From the NCBI GenBank assembly GCA_040768665.1, contig JAXGMN010000077.1:1-46715 (forward strand): 46,715 nucleotides of DNA, read 5' to 3'. The notes below the pieces were generated by a model. That model saw only the letters and a list, made by a program, of their open reading frames with translations. It made no database searches and was not told the origin of the DNA. The position numbers were made by a program, and so were the translations under genes. Of this stretch, positions 9,301-17,072 are shown in pieces (position 1 is the first letter of the stretch; each line of letters opens with the position of its first letter). This stretch comes from JABWBD01 sp040768665. Lineage in GTDB: Bacteria; Planctomycetota; Planctomycetia; Pirellulales; Thermoguttaceae.

Positions 9301-9805
9301 CCTTCGGGTCAACATTGGGATAGCGGGCCATGACTTGCCGCTCGCCTTGAAAGAACAACTGGCGGAATGCCGTCTTTTCCAGAGGGGTGCCTTTCAAATC
9401 GGCCACCAGGATCTGGCCTTTCCAGCGCGTAAACCCGCTCACGGGGAGCGAGCCGGTGAGGGTCACTTTCTCATCCCCGTAGGCTTGCCACACAATAGGC
9501 GCCTCGGGAGCCCCGGCATCTTCGGCACCCAGGGCGAGGGCGGCCGTGAGGCGGTAAGTGCCGGCTCGCAGATGGACGGCGGCCCCGTCGTCCAGCTTCC
9601 CGGCGGCTTTGAGTCGGCGCAATGCCTCTCGTGCGCGGGCGAGGCTCGCAAAGGGGCCGTCGTTGCCAGTGGAGTCAGGAGCGGGAAGCGTTCCCGACCA
9701 GGCGTCGTTGCCGATCGGAGAAACATACAGGTCGACCGCCGACAGCCCACGGCTGGCGGCAGTCACAATCAGGACAATCGAGGTTACGAATAGTCGCATG
9801 CGCAT
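6308..9805 (-). CDS. Secreted beta-helix protein fused to an SGNH-hydrolase-like domain
   Basis: A 1165-aa protein starting MRMRLFVTSIVLIVTAA, a signal peptide. The ATG at 9805 has CGGAG 8 bases upstream. Residues about 25-120 carry the DLYVSPIGNDAWSG...PFASLARAREAL opening typical of secreted right-handed beta-helix proteins. Residues about 300-620 hold repeated beta-helix rungs (VTVRGLTLENCGGTAV, AGCTIRNTGAWGVSI, NVFHHLGGF). Residues about 795-990 look like an SGNH hydrolase (VAVFAGGNHAQG, LLIVDFAADD, then HDGVHVTPAG with the D-x-x-H near 968). The last about 150 residues resemble a carbohydrate-binding beta-sandwich. Inference: a lyase or glycosidase-like fold joined to an esterase that could deacetylate the same polysaccharide. 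It is the second gene of an operon, 22 bp after its partner. Confidence 0.85.
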   Translation of the reverse strand: MRMRLFVTSIVLIVTAASRGLSAVDLYVSPIGNDAWSGTLPAPDSTGNDGPFASLARAREALRRLKAAGKLDDGAAVHLRAGTYRLTAALALGAEDAGAPEAPIVWQAYGDEKVTLTGSLPVSGFTRWKGQILVADLKGTPLEKTAFRQLFFQGERQVMARYPNVDPKDQHFGQWAYVLAADPAPATNRSVSDNIPKAKDHFTATSDVIKPSWDKITRAEIAIHPAYGWAWNIVPVKSVDNDTSTIWLGRPVSYGLMVGDRYFVQNLLAELDSPGEWYLDRDEARLYFWPPREPEPGDVTVAVAESLIVGDGAGGVTVRGLTLENCGGTAVRLNNCEGSLVAGCTIRNTGAWGVSITGGHKTAAAGNDIYATGAGGVSINSGDRKTLTRGDCYADNNYIHHIAAFQRTYHTGVKLAGVGNRASHNLIHDCYHQGLLVGGNDHVVEYNIVHHTNLGSEDTGGLYMSSRDFTQRGTIIRYNVFHHLGGFGKTNSWSPVRDGQVEFHYPGFTWGIYLDAPEVGCTVFGNVLYSVPVCGLFNHEGRDNRWENNIIVDAPAFRASSGNYPDLDKLSYSYIQTLRREGGYDTYLEHYPELSTYTDDPATHHTCAPGSFARNIIYYTADGGRMMRERNKTAWQGGQLVWTFSGSRPAFGGFEFDNNCIHAPPELPLKFSLTLRPDAARLLAWDEWRSHGKDGHSVLADPKFVDPARHDYRLQPDSPALELGFQPIPFEKIGPYPDPLRASWPIVETPGAAALGEFTTQRFFKLPGREPVPAAEFQPRTGLANVAAKLNRAEPVTVAVFAGGNHAQGLWTAAVDKWLHAKYPAAKITVIHSPIDGGFRGSGPSVFRLGHDVLSKDPDLLIVDFAADDFESEEMAVQANAEGIVRQAWKANASMDVLFVYAFRLEYEADYAKGFCPPAVSAYERVAAHYGIPAINMGQRIARMAQQRALIPKADKDRTKPDELVFTHDGVHVTPAGVRLYATTMQEGLAKLLEGSPAPHTLPKPIDPHNMEGAIQKPIRREMLSGDWEEVSPAKVAGRSFAPHFDRLWVTQTPGARLTFQFQGTRAWIFNVFGPGTGRVRVTVDGVERGVRQQVDAWSYYYRLGGLEIASNLPPGEHTATLELLPDPPDRAIPIESAKKASRYDANDFAGVALHLGAICVLEEP

Positions 9806-9827
9806 CGGTTTGGCTCCGAGTGAGGTT

Positions 9828-12452
9828 CTAGCGCGGCGCCGCCTGATCGTACACCGCAGCCGAGCCGGGGTCGGTTGTTTCGATCGTATTGTTCCGGAGC
9901 ACCGGCCACACGGCGCCGCGATTGACCACGATCCCGCGTTCCACCCCCGTGAAATGATTGTTCTCCACGACCGGCATCACGACTCCGGCTTCTTCCTGCA
10001 CCGGAATCAGCCTCGAGCCTGCATCGGTGGTCGCCGCATGGATAAAGGCCGCGGTCGGGCTGCCGTGGCCGCGGTTGGAGCGGGAGACATTGCCCACCGT
10101 ATACCAGCCGGCGACGTCCGAACCGGGACGGAACAGAGGCCCGTCGGGCCCGCCCGCCGTGCGGCACGAGTCGAAATAGAAGGCGGGCTCCGCGCACTCG
10201 ACGGCCATGCCGCCCATCTCTTCCATCACGTTGTCGCGGACCAGGTTCCAACAGCAGGGATTGCGAAAGCTCGCGTTGAATCCGGCGCCGTAACCCACGT
10301 GGCGCATCGTGCAGCCGGCGATCACGTTGTCGACCGCGTTGAACCAGAACAGCACGCCGGCCACCTTCGACCGCGGATCGATGAAGCCCGCATCGATCTG
10401 GTTGTTGAAAATGATGTTCTGGCGGTACGCGGTCGTCAACGTGATCCGGCTGGTGCGGTCCGGCACAACTCGCCAGGCACGATCCAGCCGGAGGGTCGTT
10501 TTCTTCGGCCCCCGCTCCGCGCCGACCACCACGCGCCACTGCCCAACGCCCTTGCCCGCCGAGACGAACACCACCCAATGCCTGTTCTCGCCCACCTCTT
10601 CGAGAACCCGGCTTGCCGCGCGGTCGAAGGCCATGTGGGGCGAAGAGATCTTGCCGGCGTTGCGGGGATCCGAGGGATCGACGGCCACTTCGGCCGCGCC
10701 GGCTTCCACCAGGTCGAAATACCCACCGTGCGGATAGCGAAAGTGGAAGAGAATCTGCTCGCCCTGGTTGACGACGCGGTCCTGGCGAGGACAGACCATG
10801 CCCACGTCGTGGCTGCGGTTCTCCGCGATGTACATCGGGCGGGTCGAGGTATTGCACACGCAAATGGAGCGGCCGATCATCTTCCCGCCCCGGCGGTCGG
10901 CGCCGGCGAAGTCGCAACGTTGAATGATGACTCGCTTACCGTTGGGTACCTGGATCCCTTCGTTGAAAATGCCCATGTGCGCGTACGAGCCCCGATGCGA
11001 CGGTTCTCTGTAGAAGCCGCGCGAATAGCCCCGGAAAACGCACCGCTCGATGCATACGTCGTCCGTGCTCGGCTCCGGCGGCTCGGCGTCGGTGTGGCCC
11101 TGCTGCATCGTGCCGATCTCGATCCCGGAACCGGCCGAGTGAAACTCACAGTCCCGTACGACGACATTCGACGAGCCGGGAGCGACGATGTGCAGGGCCG
11201 CGTCGTAAATCTGCAAGTCCTTGCGATCCTCCGGCGGCACTTCCGGCCGCAGATCCAGCAGCACCATCCGCACGCGCCGAAGCGCGACGTCGTGCTGCGC
11301 CACGCGGACGACGACCTGGGAAGGGGCATTGCGATCGTGGATCGCGCGGACCACTCCCTCGTGGCCTCCGATGAGCGTGAGTTCCGCAAGCGATCCGAAA
11401 CGTGTGCCCACTTCGACCAGGCACTTGGGCGGTGCGCTGTCCGGGAGAAAACGGAGCACGGTGCCGCCTGGGACGGTTCGGCTCCGCGGATCGTAATCAC
11501 CGATGCCGCTGCCGGCCAACTCGACGCCCGCACCGGTCGCCTCAGGCAGCACGACAGTCCGGCCGAGATGGAACGTGCCGCCGGAGAGCGTCACCTTCCC
11601 GCCGCCGGCCTTCACCGCCGCATCGATCGCCTGCTGGATGGCCGCCGCGTCGTCCCGGGAATCGTCCGGCTTCGCGCCGAACCGAGCCGCGTCGAATACC
11701 GGAAGCGGACCTTTATTCCGAGGAGCTACCACTTCGACGCGTGCAGCCTCGCTCCAGCCAAACCGCTCGCCCGTCCCGTTATGCACGAACACCTCATAGC
11801 GACCGGGGGAAAGACGCGGCACGCGCGCGACGACCTGGTAGGCATGGGCCGATTCCACCGGGAGCCACTGCCCCTCAGCCGAACCCGCAAGGTACACCTT
11901 GGGTTCTGTATCCCCAAGCTTGAGGTTCTTGCCCATCAGGCGGATCGTCGCAGCTTCGCCCGTCCCCTCGCAGACGAGCCGCGGCGGCCATGCCCACCAA
12001 AGCGTCGCACCGTTGACGCGGATTGGCGATCCCGCCGCCTCGCCGCGGACCGGCCAAACGAGCATCGTAGAGCTCGGCCACTCCTTAGGCAGCACGGCCT
12101 GCATGCGGTTGTCGGCCGTGCGGAGCGGGGAGAGGTCGTCCACTCGCCCCTCCATCCACACGCGCAATCGAGCACCGGCAAGCCGGTCGCCCGACAGGAC
12201 CAGCGTCTCGTCGGGCAGAGTGGTTTCGCTGACGGCGGAAATCGCAGGCCCGTCCTTGGTCGGCTCGCCGGCAAACGATGGCAGAGCCGCCCCTCCCGGC
12301 CCCGCGACGCCCGCGGGGCCGGATGGCACGTCCACCGGCGGCGGGAGCAGTTCGGAGGCGCCGACGTCACATGCCGAAGCGATCAGACAACACAGGGCGG
12401 CAAGGAAGGTCCTCAGGTGGTTTGAAACCAACGGATTTCGCAACTCGTTCAT
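9828..12452 (-). CDS. Secreted pectate-lyase-3 / GH28-like beta-helix protein
   Basis: An 874-aa protein. ATG at 12452 has GGGAG 6 bases upstream. The N-terminus is a signal peptide (FLAALCCLIASAC, possible lipidation at the Cys). Residues about 65-240 resemble one or two IPT/TIG-like beta domains (LVLSGDRLAGARLRVW, YEVFVHNGTGERFGW). At about residue 252 the pectate-lyase-3 opening appears: VFDAARFGAKPDDSRDDAAA, then IQQAIDAAVKAGGGKV. It is followed by a long parallel beta-helix to the end (VVVRDCEFHSAGSGIEIG, IIFNNQIDAGF, NVMEEMGGMAVECA). It is likely to bind or cleave a polygalacturonate-like or other acidic polymer; catalytic residues were not pinned down. It is first in an operon with the beta-helix/SGNH gene. 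Confidence 0.85.
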   Translation of the reverse strand: MNELRNPLVSNHLRTFLAALCCLIASACDVGASELLPPPVDVPSGPAGVAGPGGAALPSFAGEPTKDGPAISAVSETTLPDETLVLSGDRLAGARLRVWMEGRVDDLSPLRTADNRMQAVLPKEWPSSTMLVWPVRGEAAGSPIRVNGATLWWAWPPRLVCEGTGEAATIRLMGKNLKLGDTEPKVYLAGSAEGQWLPVESAHAYQVVARVPRLSPGRYEVFVHNGTGERFGWSEAARVEVVAPRNKGPLPVFDAARFGAKPDDSRDDAAAIQQAIDAAVKAGGGKVTLSGGTFHLGRTVVLPEATGAGVELAGSGIGDYDPRSRTVPGGTVLRFLPDSAPPKCLVEVGTRFGSLAELTLIGGHEGVVRAIHDRNAPSQVVVRVAQHDVALRRVRMVLLDLRPEVPPEDRKDLQIYDAALHIVAPGSSNVVVRDCEFHSAGSGIEIGTMQQGHTDAEPPEPSTDDVCIERCVFRGYSRGFYREPSHRGSYAHMGIFNEGIQVPNGKRVIIQRCDFAGADRRGGKMIGRSICVCNTSTRPMYIAENRSHDVGMVCPRQDRVVNQGEQILFHFRYPHGGYFDLVEAGAAEVAVDPSDPRNAGKISSPHMAFDRAASRVLEEVGENRHWVVFVSAGKGVGQWRVVVGAERGPKKTTLRLDRAWRVVPDRTSRITLTTAYRQNIIFNNQIDAGFIDPRSKVAGVLFWFNAVDNVIAGCTMRHVGYGAGFNASFRNPCCWNLVRDNVMEEMGGMAVECAEPAFYFDSCRTAGGPDGPLFRPGSDVAGWYTVGNVSRSNRGHGSPTAAFIHAATTDAGSRLIPVQEEAGVVMPVVENNHFTGVERGIVVNRGAVWPVLRNNTIETTDPGSAAVYDQAAPR

Positions 12453-12478
12453 TGTAGGCTCCCGGGGGTGAGTCGTGA

Positions 12479-12500
12479 CCGTAACCGTTCACGGGGCGGA
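12479..12500. repeat. Half copy of family B repeat
   Basis: ACCGTAACCGTTCACGGGGCG matches the outer arm of family B elements, but no facing arm is seen within 200 bp. It lies just upstream of the beta-helix operon start and may be a decayed element. Confidence 0.45.
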
Positions 12501-12612
12501 AGAGAAGGGTCGAACCCCAACCTAGCAGATCTCGGAGCGGCAAGAAACACCTCGGGAACGCCTTTATCGGAGCGACAACCGGACGGATGGGGGAATCGCA
12601 CTGCTAAGGCGT

Positions 12613-12690
12613 GTGGCAGATGATCGCATCCCCTCACGATTGTCATCAGCCCGGCTGCTTCCGAGTAGCCGGGCTGATATGCGGGTATAT
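12613..12690. repeat. Palindromic repeat, family C
   Basis: GCAGATGATCGCAT is followed by CCCTCACGATTG and then a hairpin at 12645-12678 (ATCAGCCCGGCTGCTT and its complement with one mismatch). Its reverse complement recurs at 22851-22926 with the flanking CCCTCACGATTG also conserved. Nothing else is recognised in the rest of the gap 12453-13022. Confidence 0.7.
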
Positions 12691-13022
12691 GAAGAAGTAC
12701 CTGCGCCGCGTGGCACCCGAGGTCCGCGCGTCGGCCGAAGAGATTCTATTGCAGTTGACAGATGGTCCCGAAAAGGAGGCCAATTGATGGGACACGTCTG
12801 CAATCCGCCCGCGTTGGCAGGCATGCTCGAGGGTAGTAAGATAGGCAGGAGAGATACCGGCGTGAACTGGCCGCTGCGCAATAGCCGACCCGCCCGGGGA
12901 TTTTCCGTGCGCGGGCTCACGCCTGAGCGATGCGTCGGACGCGGCCGGCCGGATCCAGCGTGGCGGTGCGATGGTCTGAGAGCGTATTGCGAATGTCTTG
13001 ACTCATCGAGAGGGAGTTTCCA

Positions 13023-13211
13023 ATGGCTGGCCAAGGTTGCGCTCAATGCGGCTGGCGGGCGAAGTACGACAGCAACCCGAAGTCGTTTTTGGGTCGGCTG
13101 TGGCGGTGGCACATCAACTTCTGTCCGGGATGGAAGAGCTACTTCAAGTCCCTGCCGGAGGAAGAGAAGACCAAGCTGGCCGAGCAGTATCATCTGCGCA
13201 AAACAGAGTGA
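13023..13211 (+). CDS. Small conserved Cys-containing protein of unknown function
   Basis: A 62-aa protein with a good ribosome binding site (AGGGAG, 6 bases before ATG). It opens MAGQGCAQCGWRAKYD and continues NPKSFLGRLWRWHINFCPGW, then LPEEEKTKLAEQYHL. The CxxC near the start, His and a third Cys suggest a small metal-binding unit, but this is inference. From memory, close relatives exist as stand-alone small proteins in Bacteroidetes and planctomycetes. Trp-rich and Lys/Arg-rich, it has no signal peptide and is probably cytoplasmic. It stands alone between repeat-rich gaps. Confidence 0.75.
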   Translation: MAGQGCAQCGWRAKYDSNPKSFLGRLWRWHINFCPGWKSYFKSLPEEEKTKLAEQYHLRKTE

Positions 13212-13574
13212 ATAGCTTGGTCCGAACCGAAGGACATTGGTTTTGATGATCATCGTGCGCTGCAATTGCTGGCTGCCAACGCCCCGCTGGGTAGCAGGTC
13301 GAGTGAGCCGGTAGAATCCGGATCAAGCGGGATTGAGCGCTACGCTGGACACCTTCGTCGTCATGACAACTCTTTTGCGGGAGGTACTGACTGAGGGGTT
13401 TGAACCAGTGAAGTCGCAGGCGCGAGGGCACAAGGCTTGCGAAACATCCGGCTCGGCAGCGACTTCAAATGGGCGATTTGGGCAAGGCTTCTGCCCCGTA
13501 TGGGTGCTTCCCTCCACGAGGGCACCAAAATTTCACAAACGCCGCGGCTCGCTCGGTCCTCGGTGCAGTTTTGC
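13212..13574. other. Intergenic stretch without recognised feature
   Basis: No credible gene or repeat was found. A GGTTCAAACCCC string on the minus strand near 13400 resembles a T-loop, but no cloverleaf can be drawn round it. Confidence 0.4.
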
Positions 13575-13976
13575 CTAAACAAGGCATACTCTGGCTACGA
13601 CAATCCGTCGCTGCTGACGGGGTTCCTGTAGGATGTGGCCCACGCACTTCACGAGACCGTCGCTGCATTGGTGTTGCCACACGGCCACTGGGTACCTTAT
13701 CGAATCATGTTCGTAGTGTGTCACCGCTTGGGGATCGCCGAACGTCTGCTGCCACGTCGTGAATGGGCAACTTACGAAAACCCGCCACACACGGCAGGTT
13801 TCGTCGCTCGGAGGCATTGACGTGCTTCCGAGGTTCGCCAACTCGGCGGCGAGAAGCCAGAGTGCGTCAAGAAAGTCCGCCCTGCTTTGGGGAAAGGTGG
13901 AACTCCCGCCGGGTTCCTCACACAAAGCCGTGGGGGCTTTGGTTATATCGTCGAAGTTGGAAGGCTCACGCTCCAT
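13575..13976 (-). CDS. Conserved hypothetical protein, 133 aa
   Basis: The ATG at 13976 is chosen because GGAGG lies 6 bases upstream; longer in-frame starts lack one. The protein begins MEREPSNFDDITKAP and ends with basic sequence. The C-terminal half (TWQQTFGDPQAVTHYEHD, VWQHQCSDGLVKCVG) has a W-x-x-x-FG-x-P ... W-x-x-x-C-x-DG pattern. That pattern recalls small planctomycete proteins of unknown function with a SmpA/OmlA-like or lipoprotein-like fold. There is no signal peptide. It is a lone gene facing the 62-aa gene. Function unknown. Confidence 0.6.
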   Translation of the reverse strand: MEREPSNFDDITKAPTALCEEPGGSSTFPQSRADFLDALWLLAAELANLGSTSMPPSDETCRVWRVFVSCPFTTWQQTFGDPQAVTHYEHDSIRYPVAVWQHQCSDGLVKCVGHILQEPRQQRRIVVARVCLV

Positions 13977-14197
13977 TCTCGCCTCCTCCGCTGTTCCGAA
14001 GCGGTTGACGTTCTGCCTCTCTGCCGCATTCCGAAAACGGCTCGCCTCAATAAGTAATCTTATCGTGCTGGGCCGTGGTGCAAATGGACGCATTAGAGCC
14101 TTTTGGTCGCCGTTCACCCACTCCGCACCTCCTGGATACCCGGTGGCGTGAATCGGCGGGCCACGGAACGGCAGTTCACGGCATTCCATTCGTCTCA

Positions 14198-14296
14198 GAG
14201 CCTATCCCAAAACCTCGCGAGGAGAAGGGGACAGGCACATTTTGCTCCGAAGACTCCGCAAAATGAGCCAGTCCCCGGCGGTTTTGGGATAGGCTC
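14198..14296. repeat. Palindromic repeat, family A
   Basis: GAGCCTATCCCAAAACC at the left is matched by GGTTTTGGGATAGGCTC at the right end. The inner arms are GGGGACAGGCACATTTTGC and GCAAAATGAGCCAGTCCCC, round CTCCGAAGACTCC. It is nearly identical to the copies at 24623 and 31132, which lie in the opposite orientation. It sits about 110 bp before the PL10-type lyase gene. Nothing else is recognised in the gap 13977-14403. Confidence 0.9.
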
Positions 14297-14403
14297 AAAG
14301 CGTGGTCTCGTACGCTTTCGCGCGGTAGAATGCCGTTTTCCACGGCATCGCAGCCTGAAGCAAGCGAGTTCGTTTCCCGCGCACCATCAGACGAGCCGAC
14401 ACC

Positions 14404-15816
14404 ATGAAGGCATACGCTTTTGCGACCGTCGCATTGACTCTGAGCTTGGGACTGCATCCATTGCAGGCGAACGAAGGCTTGTCTGACCAGGCCGTGGCGG
14501 CGATGAAGAAGGCCGCGACGTTCTATCGCGAGCAGGTCGCTACGCACGGGGGCTACGTCTATTTCTACTCCCTGGACCTGAAGCAGCGTTGGGGTGAGGG
14601 CCCGGCCACGAGTGATCAAATCTGGATTCAACCGCCCGGCACTCCGACCGTCGGCCTGGCGTTTCTCAAGGCGTACGAAGCTACGGGCGACAACTTCTAT
14701 CTTGACGCGGCGACCGATGCTGCGTTGGCGGTGGCCTACGGGCAACTGAAATCCGGGGGTTGGACGAACTCCGTCGATTTCGACCCGAGAAGCCCTCGCA
14801 CGGCGGCCTACCGGAATGGAAAAGGGCGCGGCAAAGACAACTCTTCGCTGGACGACGGCCAGTCCCAATCGGCAATCAGGCTGATGATTCACGTCGACAA
14901 GGCGCACCGCTTCCGCCACGCCGCGGTCCGCCAGTCGGCCGAGGTGGCGCTAAACGCTTTGCTGAACGCTCAATTCCCCAACGGCGGCTTCCCGCAGATC
15001 TGGACCGGCCCTGTCGAGAATCAACCGATCCTGAAAGCAAGCTATCCCGAGTACGACTGGCGCAGCGAAGGCCGGATCAAGGACTACTGGGACATGTACA
15101 CGCTCAACGACAACGTCTGCGGCTATGTCGCGGACGCGTTGATCGACTCGCATCGCATCTACGGCGACGAGCGATTCCTGCAAGCGGTGCGGAAGTTGGG
15201 AGATTTCCTGATTCTCGCCCAGATGCCGAAACCCCAGCCGGGCTGGGCCCAGCAGTACAACTATGAAATGAAACCGATTTGGGCCCGAAAGTTCGAGCCA
15301 CCCGCGATCAGTGGCGACGAATCCCAAGAAGTGATCGAAACGCTGATGACGATCGCCTTGGCGACCGGCGACCGGAAGTACCTCGAGCCGATTCCGAGCG
15401 CGTTGGCATATCTGAAGAGGTCTCTGCTTCCCGACGGACGCCTGGCCCGTTACTACGAGCTCAAGACGAACCGGCCCCTCTACATGTTTCGCCGTGGCAA
15501 GGACTACACACTTACGTACGACGACTCGGATCTGCCGGGGCACTACGGCTGGAAATGGGACTCCCGTCTGGACGACCTCGAAGGCCGCTACAAGTTGCTG
15601 AAGAGCGATCGCACGCCGACGACGCCCGCGGCCGCCACTGGCGACGTGCGGCGGATGCTCAAGGAGCTCGACGGATCCGGCCGCTGGGTGAGCGTGTACG
15701 AAGGAGAAGTCCTGGTCGGGCAGCCGAAGATGGCGCCCGGCACGAGGTATCTTTCGAGCGAACGCTTCAGCCGCAATCTATGGGTGCTCAGCGAGTTCTT
15801 GATTGCGGCGCAATAG
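14404..15816 (+). CDS. Secreted PL10-type pectate lyase
   Basis: A 470-aa protein with a signal peptide (MKAYAFATVALTLSLG...PLQA). The mature part is an (alpha/alpha) barrel of the pectate lyase family 10 kind. Motifs are GGYVYFYSLDLKQRWGEG, SLDDGQSQSAIRLM near residue 150, LNAQFPNGGFPQIW near 192, QPGWAQQYNYEMKPIWARKF near 277 and LPGHYGWKWDSRLDDLEGRY near the end. Such enzymes cleave polygalacturonate by Ca-dependent beta-elimination outside the cytoplasm. Planctomycetes hold many paralogues of this kind, so the true substrate may differ. It is monocistronic; the next gene is convergent, 14 bp away. Confidence 0.87.
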   Translation: MKAYAFATVALTLSLGLHPLQANEGLSDQAVAAMKKAATFYREQVATHGGYVYFYSLDLKQRWGEGPATSDQIWIQPPGTPTVGLAFLKAYEATGDNFYLDAATDAALAVAYGQLKSGGWTNSVDFDPRSPRTAAYRNGKGRGKDNSSLDDGQSQSAIRLMIHVDKAHRFRHAAVRQSAEVALNALLNAQFPNGGFPQIWTGPVENQPILKASYPEYDWRSEGRIKDYWDMYTLNDNVCGYVADALIDSHRIYGDERFLQAVRKLGDFLILAQMPKPQPGWAQQYNYEMKPIWARKFEPPAISGDESQEVIETLMTIALATGDRKYLEPIPSALAYLKRSLLPDGRLARYYELKTNRPLYMFRRGKDYTLTYDDSDLPGHYGWKWDSRLDDLEGRYKLLKSDRTPTTPAAATGDVRRMLKELDGSGRWVSVYEGEVLVGQPKMAPGTRYLSSERFSRNLWVLSEFLIAAQ

Positions 15817-15830
15817 GTGCTCGATCCGGG

Positions 15831-16298
15831 TTAAACGTGAGCCGCGAACTGCACGACGACCGGGGAGACCAGGTCCTCGAAGTCGCTGTACTTCATCCGG
15901 ATCAGTTCCGTGTGCGATCCGGCATTGAAGACGATTTCTTCGTCTTCGGCCAGATCTTCGGCGACGAATACCTCCATGTCGTAGAGGTTTCCGAACGGCG
16001 GCATCGCGCCCAGTTCACATCCGGGGAACATCGACTCGAACTCTTCCTCGGTGGCCAATTCCACGGTTTCGGCGCCGGCGGCCTCGCGGAGCATGTCAAA
16101 ATCGACGTGCGTCGAAGCGGACAGCACGGCCATGGCCATCTTGCCATCGACCTTGATCATCACGGTCTTGGCCATCTCGCGGCCCGGGATATGGGCCGAA
16201 GCTGCAATCTCCTGGGCCGTGTAAGACGGCGAATGACTGATCGACACGTAGCGGATGCCGTGGCCATCCAAATACTCTTTGAGCCTCTTGACGGGCAT
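15831..16298 (-). CDS. YbaK/ProX-type aminoacyl-tRNA deacylase domain protein
   Basis: A 155-aa single-domain protein. ATG at 16298 (MPVKRLKEYLDGHGIRY) is preferred to an upstream in-frame start because GAGGAGA lies just before it. Motifs fit the YbaK/prolyl-tRNA editing fold: ISHSPSYTAQEIAASAHIPG, MAKTVMIKVDG and the loop PGCELGAMPPFGNLYDMEVF. The conserved Lys in AKTVMIKVDG and the G-x-x-PPFG loop are the usual substrate-pocket elements. Members hydrolyse mischarged aminoacyl-tRNAs in the cytoplasm. The variant with PPFGNLY is often annotated as a YbaK/EbsC or ProX-like deacylase; the exact tRNA partner is unknown. A family A' repeat lies 45 bp upstream. Confidence 0.88.
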   Translation of the reverse strand: MPVKRLKEYLDGHGIRYVSISHSPSYTAQEIAASAHIPGREMAKTVMIKVDGKMAMAVLSASTHVDFDMLREAAGAETVELATEEEFESMFPGCELGAMPPFGNLYDMEVFVAEDLAEDEEIVFNAGSHTELIRMKYSDFEDLVSPVVVQFAAHV

Positions 16299-16342
16299 GG
16301 TGCTCTCCTCGCAAAAAAAAGAAGGATCGGTAATTCGGGCCA

Positions 16343-16433
16343 GGTTCAAAAACGGGGACAGGCACCTCGCGGCGAGGCGCTTGTTGCCGGATTACGGGTG
16401 GTAGGGCTCGGAGCCAGCCCCCGTTGTCAAACC
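16343..16433. repeat. Palindromic repeat, family A'
   Basis: GGTTCAAAAACGGGGACAGG at the left faces GGAGCCAGCCCCCGTTGTC plus AAACC at the right. The loop between GGCACC and GGAGCC is unrelated to other copies. It lies between the deacylase start and the 3' end of the 62-aa gene. Confidence 0.8.
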
Positions 16434-16459
16434 ATGCCGTGATGCGGGCCTGCAATGGC

Positions 16460-16648
16460 TCAAGCAGCGGTCGGCGTTTGCAGCCGTTCGAGCAACCGCC
16501 GGACCATCTCGAGCCGACTTCGGAGTTCCTCGCGGACCGTGGACACGCGGGTGTGGCGGATTTCCGCCGGGAGTTCGCCCTGCTCACGCTCGAGCAGTTC
16601 AACCACCAGGGCCCATTCCGCGTCCGACAGCCTCACTTGATCGTTCAT
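16460..16648 (-). CDS. Small conserved planctomycete-type helical protein
   Basis: A 62-aa protein whose ATG at 16648 follows AGGAGGT, an almost perfect ribosome binding site; a longer frame upstream lacks one. The sequence MNDQVRLSDAEWALVVELL, then REQGELPAEIRHT and SRLEMVRRLLERLQ is amphipathic and charged throughout. From memory it matches a widespread small family with the ELLE-x(3-6)-ELPxEIRHT pattern. It is soluble, probably a helical hairpin, and of unknown function. Family A' repeats lie on both sides (16343 and 16754). Confidence 0.75.
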   Translation of the reverse strand: MNDQVRLSDAEWALVVELLEREQGELPAEIRHTRVSTVREELRSRLEMVRRLLERLQTPTAA

Positions 16649-16753
16649 GACGCACCTCCTCGCGGCCGCCCCCGAAAACGGTCGCCGAGGATGCCTGAAG
16701 CGTTGCGGATCGCCGTTCAGACCGTCGCCGCCGGGAGAGGCACTTGACTGAGT

Positions 16754-16849
16754 GGCTATCCGGAAACGGGGGCAGGCACCTCGCATCTCGTGGAGCTCCC
16801 GGCTCCAATCGAGAACACCCGGGAGCCAGTCCCCGTTTCCGGATAGGCT
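16754..16849. repeat. Palindromic repeat linking families A and A'
   Basis: The left arm GGCTATCCGGAAACGGGG and the right arm CCCCGTTTCCGGATAGGCT form the outer stem. Inside are GGCACCTCGC and GGAGCCAG, then a second small hairpin GGAGCTCCCGGCTCC. It joins the CCTATCC end of family A to the GGCACC/GGAGCC middle of family A', so the two are variants of one superfamily. It lies in the gap 16649-17072, which otherwise shows nothing. Confidence 0.8.
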
Positions 16850-17072
16850 GTAATACCGACCTGCCAATCGAAGCTGGCCGTCGCAGAGGGGCGGCGAGAG
16901 CCGGAATTTGCGGTCAGGCTGCCCACCTGCGCCGCGATTTCTACGCACCGTTATTCTCGGGGAATGCGAAGCGGAATCAATAACCCGGCGGTGGCATTAA
17001 GATCAAGTCGTCAGCCAGGAAGGCGGGTATCCTTGAGAGCCGATGCGGCAGTTGCCGCTATTTTGCAGAGCC

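Noticed and set aside
6287..9793. 1168-codon open frame on the plus strand opposite the beta-helix/SGNH gene
   Set aside because: The minus strand has a signal peptide, known domains and a ribosome binding site. The plus frame has no recognisable domain and is open only because of the high third-position GC.
9558..12425. 955-codon plus-strand frame opposite the pectate-lyase-3 gene
   Set aside because: No domain or start signal; it is the antisense shadow of a clear secreted protein gene.
13380..13425. Possible tRNA T-arm (GGTTCAAACCCC on the minus strand)
   Set aside because: No acceptor, D or anticodon stem can be built and the T-stem itself does not pair.
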